Below are positions 44,820 to 57,910 of a stretch of DNA of 64,000 nucleotides, piece after piece. The position numbers were made by a program, and so were the translations under genes. The stretch lies in assembly GCA_965644295.1 (NCBI GenBank), contig CBFFRP010000132.1, positions 124,001 to 188,000 on the forward strand, written 5' to 3'. The notes under the pieces are model-generated. The model did no database searches. It was not told where the DNA came from and saw only the letters and a program-made list of their open reading frames with translations. Numbering within the stretch: position 1 is the first letter of the stretch; the number at the start of each line of letters is the position of its first letter. This stretch comes from Paraphysomonas bandaiensis (taxonomy: Eukaryota > Chrysophyceae).

Positions 44820-47800
44820 TTACATAATCGATCCTGTCTTCGGAACCTTCATCCCGGGCCATTTATCCTTCGGAATTTGTGATAAAAGTTCTTTTTTAAA
44901 TTCAGTCCAATCAGTATTGGAACCCAGCATTAAAATTAACTTCTCGTCCGGAGGATAAAGGACTGCTCGCTGTCGCACTCTATACAAAAGTCTGTCATCA
45001 ATATGAAACGTCTGCAGGTGCATTTTGTGAACACAAAGAATCTCACACACGGCATCAGCCGTTACAGTTCCTAAGCTGGTACCAGAGTCAGGTAATAGGA
45101 GAGCAGCCTCACCAAACAGTTGAGGCCAGTGTAATGTGGCAATATCCACAAACTTATTCGGTACAGGGCGACCGAGTTTCCTCATTTCTTCTTCTTCTTC
45201 TCTCCGACGCTCCTCTGCCGCCTTTTCTCTGGCAACTTGGACTTTGAGTTTTGCAATTTCAACGTCCATTGCCTCTCTTTCTTCCTCACAAGCGGTCATA
45301 TACTTCATATCCGGGTGAGATTTCCGGGCTTCTTCAGAACATGGCTGAATAGTATGTCGCAGGCGGTGATGGAAAGCGTACTTCTGATCATGAGTCAAAG
45401 CTGCATCCTCTATATCCGCCAGACGGCGTACAAGGTATTGAGTGGGATCAGGGCGCTTGGTGACTTTGCATATGCCTTTTAAGATAAAGTACACACACTC
45501 CGGCTCCGCCCCTTGCTTTAGAATCACGTCGCCCTGTGAATAATGTCGTAAAGTCGACATACGAGCTAATCTGACCATTTCCTGAGGAGTAAAAGTGCCA
45601 TCACCAAATGAACCGTTCGCAATTAGTAAATCCAGCTTCTTCATAAATTCCCTCTCAAAGTGAGAGCTCAAATACTTATCAAAGGCAGAGTAATGAATGA
45701 CCATTAATTCCGAAGGTTCTGAAACCTTGCATGACATGAAACTTCCAGGTTGGAGGGATCGAGGCAACGTAGTATTAAACTTATCGCTGCTGCTGTCATC
45801 CGACTTATGCATGAGAGTACCATCGATACTAAATTCTCTAACCTCGTTTTTCATATTTCCTTCTTCGGAACACATCCTCAGAAGTCTCTCAACAAATGGG
45901 CTGTGTTTGTGTCGAAATAGAAGTGGCATTTCGCCATACGATTCATGCAATCCCACAACCGATAAAACTTTAGTTTGTTGTCCACTTTCTAAGCGGAGCT
46001 GCAATTGACCTGAGAGGACAAGAACCATAGCATCTATAGGATCATCTTGATAGAATATAGTACTCTTTGATGTTACTGTGCGATACTCTACACATGCGGC
46101 AAGTTCTAATATTTCACTGCTCGGTATACCGCCTAACACAGGAAAAACGCTTAACTCCTCAGCAATGCATTTTATCTGCTCTTGGCTTCTAAGGGTAGGT
46201 AGAGTAATCAACGCTTCTTGGAGCGGACTCAAGCGAACAAACAACGTATCGAACAGGTGGCGCTTAAATCCATTGGCGTGCTTAAAATTCTCCAGGTAAA
46301 GTGTAGTTTGCGCAGCCTCCTCCTTTTTCTTCTTCGATATATATTGATTCTTCAAGTCTTTCAAGCCAGGAAACTGATGCTCCTTTATATCTACTCGCAA
46401 GGCCTTCACCTCGTTAAAGCCATCCGATATGGACTTTAAATTGGACTTATCATTTACAGAACAGTCTTCACCAGCTCCACCGGCAGAGAGAGAAGCAGCG
46501 ACACCGGTCATGCGCCTTGTGATGTTAGGTGTCGACTGATTACTCGTTAGACGTCTAGCCCCTGGCACAATAGTAGGTCGACCAGTGTGGGTCGCATGCT
46601 GCACAGCAGTATTTTTAGATGAATGCCCCTGGGCTTCTTTGATTTGATTATTGTGTTCCATTTCCTTCAATATATGACAGTGCGCTATGGCATCAATGTA
46701 TTGGCTATTGCGACGGTATGCAAGCACTAACATTTCTCGTACATATGTATTGTTAGGTGTGCACTCAACAGCAAACTGCAAGTCTTTTAGTCCTTTCTCA
46801 TCATCTCCAAGACGGAAGTAGGACATCGCTCTATTAAAGCGAGCAATTACTATATCATTGAGGTGCCGTCGAATTGAGTCTGGACTCAATTCCATTGCTT
46901 TCAGAGCTGCTGTAAAGTCTTTGATTGCAGAAAAAAACTTTCCTCTTTCATACTGAACAATGCCCCGGCACATTGTTGGTATATGGGACTGCTTACACAC
47001 CAGTATTGCTTTGTTAAATGCTTTAAAGGCAAGATTTAAATCTCCAGCTTGTTGGTGCTTTATCCCAATAACTAAGTGCTCCCTCTCACCCGACCCTATG
47101 CGCCTGTTCTCTAGGCTGACCAAAATAAGCTTAGCAGTACCGGGGTCAGGTTTTGCCGTTGAAGCCATATCACGTATCAATCTTCGTGCCTTCAAGCGCG
47201 CCTTTGCGCCGACAATGATGTTTCCAAATTGAAGGCCACCTGCTGATCGAAGAGCCGCAACAAGTCGCATTGAACCCCCTGTTCTCTTCCCCTCATCATC
47301 ATGAGAAAAATCCTCGGCAATTCCACGCCAATCTCTAATTACACTCAATTTCCCCGCAATCATTTCTTCTTCACTTTTGACACATCGTGACTTCTCTTCG
47401 GTAGTATGTGGTCTTATAGATCTAGGTGACACTGCATTACTCCCGTTACGACTCCCTGGACTTGAGTTGTTAGCTTCCGCAAGCGCACTCAACTTTCGTT
47501 TAGTATGCTTCAGCTCGTGCAAAAATCGCCGTCGGTTTCTTCCTGTTGCAAAATATCTTTGAGGTGCTGTCCATCGAACTGTTGTCGGAACATTCTTAAC
47601 ATCCAAATTTTCGTCTTTCCTTGTTGCGGTGGAATCCTGGGCATTGACAGCGTGTTATAATAAATATAGCACATATATAGTTGACTAATACCGTCAAAAC
47701 TCTTTTGACAGCATCCAGCTCAAGAGTTCCAGTTTCATCTATTACCGAATCTACAACAGCGTACACCTATTGAACCCAAAACAGTCGATGAATTTTACCG

Positions 47801-49452
47801 ACCTTCTTTAACTTTTGCTTTATTAGTGTTCCACGGTTTATCGTGCTGATGATCGACATGTCCTGGACCAAATTTATGTTGAGTGTGGAGAACCTTCCAG
47901 CAAGCCATTGCAGCACGCTTATTCAATCCCCCGACAGATGTGGGCTTTGTCATGTCAGGCCGTGGTTTTTCTACAAACGGTAAAATATCAGATCCGAACA
48001 TGGTAGCCTCAGTTCCGTCGGATGCCACAGAGCCCTCTCCTGTGCATGGTACAAATACGTTTAGCTGTGACAACGACGTGTTTCCAACAACTCACCTATT
48101 ACATTGTTGATTTTCAATTTGGGGCGAGTCGATTCATCCATAATATTACATGAATCAGATCGATAGAAGCTACACCAACACGTTACAAAAAAATAGTAAG
48201 CAGTGGTCATACTTTTTAAGTTGGGCAACACGCCGTGTCGGGCGATCAAACGAGTCACTGTCCTCCTCCGTGGCAAGATTTGCCTGCTTTGACCGACTGC
48301 CTCCACTGCATACACAACAAACATAAGGGATGTACAAACACAGTCAAATTGTCGACGCACATATCCTCCTCAGAATCACTGTCACGAGCGTGGTGTCCGC
48401 TCTCACTATCCTTAAGAATGCTCTTGATTATCATCTTGTCCAGAGTTTGCCTCTCCTTAATATCGTTGTGTTTCGATGCCCACGAGTGTTGATACCGTGA
48501 TGTCGTGTAATTGCGTTTCCTTAGATTCTTCATATGCAATGCTCGTAGCTCCACAATACTCTCCGGGTGAAGTTCTGCCCCAGTGCTGCAGTCAATTGGA
48601 TCTACATCGTACACCCCTGACGTCCTTCCCAAGGAATCCTCAGGGTTAATGCTGTCGTCTTCATCATCATCATCTTCTTCATCATCATCATCGCTTTCCT
48701 GCAACCGCCGATGTTGCGGTGCTCTCTCATCTTCAAATATATTTAAATGAGGATACTTTATATTTTTGTGCTTTTTCCTGAGAGTGTCATACGCAGTTTC
48801 TACTGCTGCTCTTCTGTGCAGCAGATCAACAACAGCGGAAAAGAATTCATGAGGCGTAACTGGATTTGTGAGGAGAACATCATAACCACCCATAGAAAGC
48901 AGATGATTTTTTATATCTTCATCAGTGTGTTCTGGTACCAATATGACAACAGGAATACTTGGTAGACGTCTGGTCTCCTCACTCTTTGCCCTTTTATTCA
49001 ACACCTCCAGGAGTTTTAAAGTTGTATGATCCAGGTCTGCGGCCAACTACACCCATACAAAGTATTATGTAAACCTTAATTTTAACAGTTATACTAACAA
49101 TATCAATTCCGCAACTGTCTGTCCTCGCAGCATCCTTGTGAAGAGCCCTGTCAAATGTATTAACACAACACAGAACCACATGCAAGCGCACACACCTAGT
49201 TGCATCCTTTAACTCGGTAGCCACATATAGTTTGTTTAGTTCCAAACGAACAGCCTTCCCCATATTCAAGCTGTAGTAATACAGTGTAAACATTATATTA
49301 ATGGATACATAAGACCGTTACCTATTTTTATCTCTCGAATACAGCAGCATTGTGGACTTGTGCACCACTCCTAGTCTTCGCAAATACTCTAGTTCGAAAA
49401 CCATATCTGCTTTAGTGATGGAGGTCGCTGATTCGCTGTCCGACACGTGCAT
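44820..49452 (-). CDS. REC-like, TPR and double cyclic-nucleotide-binding protein
   Basis: Large signalling-type protein. Nine exons join in frame: 49452-49322, 49270-49196, 49147-49099, 49046-48361, 48305-48213, 48169-48096, 48039-47803, 47750-47692, 47636-44820. They give 1,406 aa. Residues about 25-140 look like a response-regulator receiver domain (DILAADLDHTTLKLLEVL, IPVVILVPEHTDEDI, GGYDVLLTNPVTPHEFF). An acidic linker follows. TPR units lie at about 650-790. CNB domain 1 is at about 970-1080 (DDPIDAMVLVLSGQL, YGEMPLLF). CNB domain 2 is at about 1165-1370 (QGDVILKQGAEPECVYFILKG, FGEAALL), interrupted by a charged coiled insert. The second phosphate-binding cassette lacks the usual Arg, so nucleotide binding there is doubtful. 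It is divergent from CBP20. Confidence 0.85.
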
Positions 49453-49933
49453 TTCAATCCTTTATAAGTACAGGCGTTTCAACTTAGGGGAAATATAGTT
49501 TCAGAACAGATCTAACAGCATCATCATGTGGACTGTCTCCTAACCACTCTGTCACTGGGATTATAGTTATAGTTGGCACGATATCTCTGTGTGCTGCTGC
49601 TGTCTTCAGTCCTGCTCGTGTGAGAAGTGAAGTCCGCTCAGCTGAACTGAAGAAGTAAGTTACAACGAAGGAGCGAATTCAGTGCTTGTCTGTACATACA
49701 TTTAGGTATACAGCAGTATTCTAGTAATACATATACTGTATATGGATTGGAATACAATGTAGTGCTGTGTGCTGTATGAATACCGCTGTATATGGTGCGT
49801 ATGCACATCCCCACTTACATGCCTCTGCACTGCTGCTCTGCCTGCATGTGAGTGAGTGACAAGACTATCAAAGGCAATTAGACAGACTATTACCTATTGC
49901 CCTGTGAATAGCCGCAGCATTGATATTTGCAGT
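49453..49933. promoter_or_regulatory. Shared 5' region of REC-TPR-CNB gene and CBP20
   Basis: 481 bp between divergent starts, with GTATAC at about 49708 and a 'catatactgtatatgg' stretch at 49730-49745. Promoter role inferred from orientation. Confidence 0.4.
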
Positions 49934-50715
49934 ATGTCCGAGCTTTATTATTCAGAAGGTGCGTTCATATCACGTTCTGTTTTTCTAGCATATGTAATTC
50001 GATTGTTTCAGATACTCCACAGAGAATATACTGGGATCGTAAATATTATTCTTCATTTGAGGAGCAAGTCGAAGCGTTGCACGGGTCTAGCACTCTATAC
50101 ATTGGAAACCTGTCATTTTTTACTTCTGAGCTACAAATTCATGAAACGTTTTCAAGGGTGGGCCCTGTCAAGCGCATTATTATGGGGTTGAATAGGGAGA
50201 GTAAAACACCGTGTGGATTTTGTTTTGTTGAGTATTATACGCATGAACATGCACGTGAATGTCTGAAGTTCATCAATGGTACAATGTGTGATGACCGAAA
50301 AATTCGCTGTGAACTCGATGGGGGGTTTAAACAAGGTCGTCAGTTTGGGCGCGGTGTATCCGGTGGACAAATTCGTGACGAAAGGCGGACGGACATAGAT
50401 CTTGGGCGTGGGGGGGTGTTGAAGCAGGACCCTGCACCTGTACTCGGAAAGAGAAGGACAGGCGATAGAGATGGGGGTCACCAATCCTACCGTGAGAGAG
50501 ATGACAGAAGACGTTCTGATAATCAAGGTCAAGTGGATGCTTTTGGACGTGACAGAGAAAGAACCACGAGCGACCATGTGGATGGTGGCTCAACAAGTAC
50601 AATGGATATTGGAAATACTTCCGATTACGCACAAGAACGCGAGGACGGTGACAGACCTCTGAAAAATCCTCGATTCAGAGAAGAAAAAGACGATGAGCAT
50701 GACGACGAAGACTAG
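49934..50715 (+). CDS. NCBP2: Nuclear cap-binding protein subunit 2 (CBP20)
   Basis: RRM protein that binds the m7G cap of nuclear RNA together with CBP80. Exons 49934-49958 and 50012-50715 are joined by a 53-nt intron to give 242 aa. YWDRKYYSSFEEQVEAL contains the Tyr residues that stack on the cap. The RRM has RNP2 LYIGNL and RNP1 CGFCFVEYY, then HARECLKFINGT, DDRKIRCELDGGFKQGRQFGRG and GGQIRDE, all typical. The C-terminal 90-100 residues are a charged RG/RD-rich extension; animal CBP20 is only about 156 aa. Confidence 0.95.
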
Positions 50716-52056
50716 TTGTTACTTGTGTGTATTTAATACGCTTCTGATGTTGTCGGAATTGTGGACTAAGTACTAAACGTATATACTTTTGCCTCTCATA
50801 AAGTTGAATGGCTTCACTATAGTCTGACAAGTTTTGGTAGCACGCAATTCACAGAAATGTTTAGTAGTCAACTGCTTGAGGCACATTCGTTCTATTTCTT
50901 GGTTACCTTCACTTGTTCTGAAAACGAACTGTTCATATTTAATTGTGTAGTAAAACACCACACCGCAAAAGGGTATCATGACAGAGAAATTGGAGTATGA
51001 ACTATTTGTTCTCTCAGTTCCTCAGTGCGGAAGTTAAAAAGTATATGTAGTTTAGTGCATCTAGCAGTACTTCGTATAGCTGTATGTCGTAATCTTAGAT
51101 CTGCAATAGTAATAACGTTGAATAAGTATATGGCAACTGTATATGAGTAACAGAAATAGCATAAAGTAAGAGTACCAAACTATAATATATTTTTATTATG
51201 ACAATTTAATCGAGTATGGATAGGGACTTCACTACCAATTTCAAAGAATTATACTTGCTCGTATGAAGCCCTCAATGATGCTCTGTATAGCTGGTATCAC
51301 CAGTAAGATATAGCGGTATCTCTATTCCCTTAAGACGTTTCTCTAGGCCCGGTAGATGGGTATCTTGCATTTAGTCCGTATAGCTTTATGTGTAGCTTTG
51401 GACCATTGTTGCATCGCGAGTATCTCATGTCACTAGAACCAAGCCCTCTAGTTCAGTACTAGCATATGATCCACGTAAATGTATTTTAAAATTATATCAC
51501 CAAAGAGTGTTTCGTCTAATAATCAGAGGTGGTACCATGTCCAGTATTGTCTTCAGTTGCACGTATCCGTGGTTAATGCTGATAAATTTCCGTGCACGAA
51601 ACGTATAGACAACTATATAAGGCAGTTGTGCGATGAACACGCATCATTATCTGTTGTATATACCTTGAGGAAGGCACAGCATCGGAATTACTACTAGAGT
51701 CGTAGCACAGACGACCAGAAGCACCATCATGTCCCTCAAGCAGCAGTTCCATAACTGGAAGAGACAAAAACACCACATCTTAAATTATCGCTAAATTCTG
51801 CTGCTGATATATAAAAAACGACATTTTTCTTATTTTCAGTGCCAAGAATAATACCACCAAAATTTCCCTTTAGTTCCTATTCTTATTGTTGTGCTCGCAG
51901 TACTGCACCAGTTACAGTACTGGCACTGTATACAGTATACAGCAGTACATGAGCATGCATGAGAGAACTGAGATTACACTGAGATCAAGAACTCACAGTC
52001 ATTACGAACAGAAGCCGATGAAATGTGAAGTAGTATTGAAATAATTACTATCGCCG
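50716..52056. other. Intergenic DNA with one candidate exon
   Basis: 1.3 kb between CBP20 and the myosin gene. On the minus strand 51754-51664 is flanked by CTTCCAG and GTATATAC and could encode MELLLEGHDGASGRLCYDSS..., but no flanking exons or family could be confirmed. Two GTATAC palindromes at about 51934-51946 lie upstream of the myosin start. Nothing else supported. Confidence 0.35.
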
Positions 52057-55000
52057 ATGTCCCACTTAGAGTTGCAGAATTGGTACTGGCTGCCTGATAA
52101 TGAGGTCAGACATCTGCATATGTGTGGATGATACATAGCTGTAGACATGATATATATATGAAGCCATACACTATCCTTGTGAAATTTCTCATCTCTTTTA
52201 TTAGGAACACATTCTCCCTGCTTTTCTTATTGATGTTTCTTCTGTTGGAGCCACGTTTCGCCTTGAGAATGGAAAGGTATGCTTGTCTGTTGTGGTCGTA
52301 GGGTTAAAGTGACTAGTGCTCGCGCAGGAGATTCGCCGAAGTGGGGATCAACTCAAAGGCATTCAATTACTGGATAGCCAATGTCTTGATTCGTCAATAT
52401 CGAACCTTATAGAACTTCACAATTTATCAGAGAATGCTGTATTGCATATTCTGAGGTGTCGGTTCCAGGAAGACCTGATATATACGTTCGTATCCAGTAT
52501 TCTTGTGGCCGTAAACCCCTTTCGGAGTCTACCTATATATGATATTGAAACTATAGACCGTTATCGCAATGTTCAAGACAAGAAAAACCTACCACCCCAC
52601 ATATTTAGAACAGCGGATGAAGCATACAACGCCCTGGTGCGTAACTATACATCTCAGTCTATTGTCATAAGTGGGGAATCGGGTGCGGGAAAAACCGAGT
52701 CTATTAAGCTAATACTGAAGTATATTGCCCACATATCGCGTCGTGGTGATAACAGCAATATTGAGGACCATATTCTTAAGGCTAATCCTGTAATGGAGGC
52801 CTTTGGGAATGCAAAGACTGCCCGTAACAACAACAGGTAGTTAGCCTCACCATTCGATAACTTCCAATTCACTGATGCACAAAAAATAGCTCCAGGTTTG
52901 GCAAGTTAATCACCTTGCGCTTTTCAGGTGGATCAATCGACGAAGCGGGTATTGTCAGGTTCGTGTGTTCGAATGTCACCCTGTTTTCTGGCTCTTACAT
53001 GTGTTGATGTACCAGCTACTTGCTGGAGAAGTGTCGTGTGGTGAGTCACCAGCCGGGAGAACGTAACTACCACATATTTTATCAGCTTCTCGCTGCGATA
53101 GATGAAGATCCTGATTTTGCAAATTGTCTTGGGATCTCCAATCCACGCGTTGACTTCCATTACGTGCGTAGAGATGAGATCGGGTCTGTGAGGGGAGTAA
53201 ACGAACTTGAGGCCTTCACTGAAGTGCAACAAGCTATGGAGGCAAGTCTGATTTAGCTATCATAGACCTGGTGTGATGTCATGTTGTATAGGTTCTTGGT
53301 ATAGACAATGCCCAGCGTTACAGTATTAGCAGAGTAGTTGCTGGCGTGCTGCTACTGGGGAATATAGGTGACACCCCATGTAGACTTTTCTTGTTACCAT
53401 AATTTTTTGATCAGAGTTCTACCCCGCTACAACCTCTGGTGATGCCGCTGCAAAAATCAGCAACCTAAGTGACCTTGAGGTGATCTGCAACCTCTTAGGC
53501 CTTAATTTGCGGGAAATGCAACGCTGTCTCACCTCTCGGAACTTTGGTGTGAGGAGCATCGTCACTTGCATGTTTACTGTAGCCCAGGTATGAATTCGCC
53601 ATGTTTGTTCAATTGTGTAAAACATTGATGTGGATGTTTGTGACCTGTAGGCTGCTGATGCCCGAGATGCATTTGCGAAGAAGCTGTATGCCATCCTGTT
53701 CGATTGGCTAATTGCTGTTATCAATGACAGTCTCAAGTCAAAGGTAAGATAAATCACTCGACATCACGGTATCTGATAAATCTATAGAGTTCGAAAAAGT
53801 CTTCTGTATTTATTGCAGTACTTGATATTTTTGGCTTTGAAGCATTTGAACACAACAGGCAAGAGAAATTTACGATTTTTTTTTAAAATAAGACTTAACA
53901 ACATTCATAGCTTTGAGCAGCTACTGATCAACTATTGCAATGAGAAGTTGCAATTTCATTTTAACAATCATATATTTTTGTAAGTGTGACTGATATAATT
54001 TTGCATAGTTTTGCTCTGATATTTGTCGCTAGAATGGAGCAGACTGAGTATGCACGGGAGGGAGTCGATGTTGATGTGATAACGGTAACCATTGTGGGCT
54101 GTGAGATATGAAATAATGATGAAGTCTTGCAGTATATTGACAACAGTATGGCGCTTGACCTGTTGGAAACGCGGCATACTGGCATACTGTCAATGATTGA
54201 CGAAGAAATTAACATGCCTAAGGGAACTGATGAGACTCTTTTGAACAAAGTGTTCAAGACACATGGAAAGCACGAGAACTTGAAAAAGTAAAGTTGCTCA
54301 TCGTTATTGCCTATGTTTTAATTGCTTGTAGGCCATCTCCGAAAGGCGACCCTCAATTTCGGAATAAATTCATTGTGTCTCATTATGCTGGTGATGTTTC
54401 TTACAGTGTTGTGGGATTTCTGGACAAAAACAAGGTTACTTTACAAAAACAATCATGCGGTGGTCAATTATTTATGCCTTTCTGTAGGATGCAGTGTCGA
54501 TAGACCTCGTCAATATCGGTTTGTTGTCAACCGACCCCTTTGTACAAGGCTTGTTTGCGGTATTGTGGATGTATGTCATTTGTTGCGCGGTAACATTGTT
54601 CAATGGTAGGCTGAGGGGGGTGATATGTGCGTGGGCAGCAGTAGAAGTAGGTCTGCTTCACAAGGAGCACAAAAGAAAACACTGGGTGGGCAATTCAAGG
54701 CCCAACTGAACTCGCTGATTGAGACTCTTAATCAAACTGAGCCGCACTTTGTAAGATGTATGAAATCTAACATGCAAAAGCTTGGAAACTCATTCGACAG
54801 CAAAGTAATGCTTACTCAATTGAGGTATTCCGGATTGATAGAAGTATGTCGAATAAGACAAAATGGGTTTCCCAATAGAATAACCCACGAGCGGTTCATG
54901 AAATCTTATTGGATGTTTTGCCCGTCGGCAAGGACTCTAGCTGAGTTGGTAAAGGCTATGGAGGTGGAAGGGTATTTCACTCCAGATCAGTACTTTATTG

Positions 55001-56633
55001 GTACAACGAAAGTTTTCCTCAAGTACGAAACAGGACTACTTTTGGAGCAAGCTCGAAACTGGGCTGCCGGGGAGAGTGCAACTAAGTTCCAGCGAATTAT
55101 TAGGGGGTGGCTCTGTCGTAGGCGGCTTCAGAAGATAAGAAAGGCTCTAAAACATTTAAAGCGCGCTATTCCGACCCACGATAAATTTGCCATCGAAGAT
55201 GCAGTTGCGATGTCAAACAAGTTCCTTCCTAACAGAGGATTGCACATTGGTATTGTGATGGAGGCTAGGGCGATGCTAAATCGCATGAATGAAGAGGAGC
55301 ATGCGGTAGCAATGCTTGAAAATGCAATGCAGCATATGGACTTGGAGTTGTTAGAGAATGCGGTTCGCCATGCACGTGGCATGAAGCCCCCACTTTCCAG
55401 CCCACTTGTCAGGGACTGCATGAATGCAGTGAAGCAAGTGAAGTCGAATATACATTCCATGGTTTCAGACTACAACCGCAATAACTCAAGTCAGCCATCC
55501 AGCCGTGGTACTTCCCCTCCCCCCCCTCCACCTCCCCGCCCCCCTAGCCAAAATACCACAGCAACGCATCTCCCGCAGAACTCTAGCCATCCGTCCGGCT
55601 CAGGTGTGACATCTGTCCCACCTCCCCCGCTACCATCGAAACATTCCCCTCCGCCAATGCCAGCTGGATCCAATGGACCAAATTCTTCCGAATCACGGTC
55701 CTGGGGTGGTTCATCACAAACAAACTCGCATCCCGACCCTCCTCCACAACAACCACATGTAGATCACAATGTATCACAGCATCAACCGTCAGATACCTCA
55801 CAGAACACTTGGAACCACGTGGAAGCGCAGCCACCATCTTTTGTATCAGTGGCATCTCGCGCGAAGGCATTCGAGACGAAGACTGTCCGACCACCACATG
55901 TCAAGACCACACGTCCTGACTTTTCGTACCATCCTCCCCTTTTCTCACCTTCCGCTGACGATGCGCCCCCTCCTCCACCACCTCCCCCGCCTAGACGGGG
56001 CATTGCCAGACAGGAATCGAGGTCCATGTCTCCGCCGAGGTCTGGGCGCATGATTCAGCCATCTACCCCAAGGGCATATTCTCCACCGCCTGCGTTGGAG
56101 ACGCAAGACTTTTTTGAGCAGTATAACGAGCCGCTTCCACCCCCAAGACAGTCTGGTGTTAGAACATCTCTTTTGACTCGACAGCTTTCCAAAGAAGAAA
56201 TATCCACCATGTCAATGCTTCATTCATTGATTGCGGATCTTGTTGATCGTTCCGCACTAGAGACAGGCATCACTGACGATGACATTTTACCGTTAGAAAA
56301 TATGCTCAGAGAGCTCTCCGACTGCGGTAGTTCAACAACTCAGCAAATGTCGGACCTCATGATGGCGAAGGAAGAGTTATCGAGAGCCAAGAAACAATTA
56401 GCTTTACAACGCACCCTCCAGAGTGTGAAGCCGCAAACTCCGCAGTGGAAAATTCGAAATCTGCTAAACCAGGCTACTCAATTGGGAATGGAAAATTACG
56501 GAGGTAAATAATTCATCCCTGAATGTAAACTGAGCTGATGGTTTCTTTCGGATGTGTAGGTGTGCTTCATATAAAGAAACTTCTTAAAGAGAAGGAAAGG
56601 AAAGAAAAGCGACCCAGTGTTAACATTAGATAG
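52057..56633 (+). CDS. Unconventional myosin with IQ and proline-rich tail
   Basis: Actin-based motor. Sixteen exons join in frame: 52057-52104, 52205-52276, 52328-52836, 52890-52958, 53016-53241, 53292-53367, 53415-53587, 53651-53743, 53788-53858, 53911-53979, 54033-54084, 54133-54287, 54332-54434, 54488-54559, 54610-56503 and 56560-56633. They give 1,251 aa. Motor hallmarks are the P-loop GESGAGKT (about 156), switch-1 region [16 protein letters not shown] (about 430), [14 protein letters not shown] and HFVRCMKSN. One clear IQ motif ([15 protein letters not shown]) is at about 756. The tail has a helical region, long proline tracts (about 895-1060, SH3/profilin-type targets) and a basic C-terminus. 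Two introns begin with GC (53242, 53859). No tail domain fixes the class. Confidence 0.93.
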
Positions 56634-57350
56634 AACAGTTTATTAGGATACGTGCACCAGCTGTTGCTATTGTTGGCATGGATGAGAGCAGCGCAATTGT
56701 ATTCCGTAATTTTTGTATGTGAAGTACTTATCAATAAGTATCTAATCGGAAATGTATTCGGCATATTCCTTAACTAAGTCATCGTGAAGCTACAACTTTA
56801 GCGTATTTTCTCTATCCGAATGAATGAGTGGAAGAATACAGAAGTGGTTAACTGTATTATGAGAACTAATGTCATGATAGCAATCATAGTACTGAAACTG
56901 AAATATATTGACCTTATAAGAACGCGATATCTAAGATTGTATGGAAGTGTTTGGTAGTTGAGACAATATGAATTTAGCGATTGACAGTGAAAGACAAGTT
57001 TATTATAGATCATAAGTTTATTATATGATACTATATGTTTCTAACTTATATTATCAGCATAGAGTGAAAGTATTGTTCAGTTATTTCATTTTCTAACATT
57101 GAATGTATGGGGTATAATAGGGTATAGCTTATCTCCCCACAGAACCGCTTTCATTCAAACAAGCAGTGGTCCCCATACTCTTAATTACGAACGACGACAA
57201 CCAAAAGGTGAGAGAAATGAAGCAGATCAAACTTAAAGGGGTAAACTAACTTTGCTGGAGGTCTTACCCAAAGCGGCCCCTATACCGGTATAGCCCGTTA
57301 GAGGTACACGAACTCAGGGCCTGGTAACCATGAATGGCCCATTATTGGTA
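56634..57350. other. Intergenic DNA downstream of myosin
   Basis: AT-rich, with no supported gene up to the palindromic element. Confidence 0.4.
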
Positions 57351-57910
57351 GTCCAGTTCCCGGCAATTATAATGGCTTTAATGAAAAATGTCCTGGCAAT
57401 TATAATAGCCGTTAATGGCTATTAATACCTACTAACTTAGAGTAGATAATACCGCTCATAATAGATAGTGTTGTGCTCCCTTAATTACTAATTTTTAATT
57501 AAATAGCACACTACGAATTGTAACTACTTCTCGCTCTCTACTGGCACATCAGGATCTTCTCGCAGGGCTTCATGGAGGTTGTAAGCATCCCACAACATGT
57601 AATCGGAAATAGCAACAATTCTAGACGATATGGATTCATGTTTCTACTCTTAGGTGTGATAACCAACTTTGCACGACTAATCCATGAAGCCCTGCAAGAA
57701 GATCCTGATGTGCCAGTAGAGAGCGAGAAGTAGTTAACATTTGTAGTCTGCTATATTTAACTAAAAATTAGTAATTAAGGGAGCACAACACTATCTATTA
57801 TATGAGTGGTGCTATCTACTTTATGTTAGTATGTATTAATGGCCGTTAATGGCCATTATAATTGCCGGGACATTTTTCATTAAAGTCATTATAATTGCCG
57901 GGAACTGGAC
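57351..57910. mobile_element. 560-bp palindromic MITE-like element
   Basis: Arms of about 220 bp are inverted copies. Both start GTCCAGTTCCCGGCAATTAT at the outer end and are flanked by TA (57349-57350 and 57911-57912), as in Tc1/mariner-type insertions. The inner part of each arm encodes the same short C-terminal peptide (HEAL.EDPDVPVESEK, then a stop) facing outward. The centre (about 57572-57685) is unique. No transposase is present. Confidence 0.75.

Noticed and set aside
44820-49452. Three separate genes (CNB protein, small ORF at 47795-48073, receiver protein)
   Set aside because: Splice sites with matching phase join all parts into one frame; separate starts would need unsupported internal ATGs.
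57351-57910. Structured RNA or tRNA-like gene
   Set aside because: The palindrome is far too long and perfect, and is flanked by TA, which fits a transposon.
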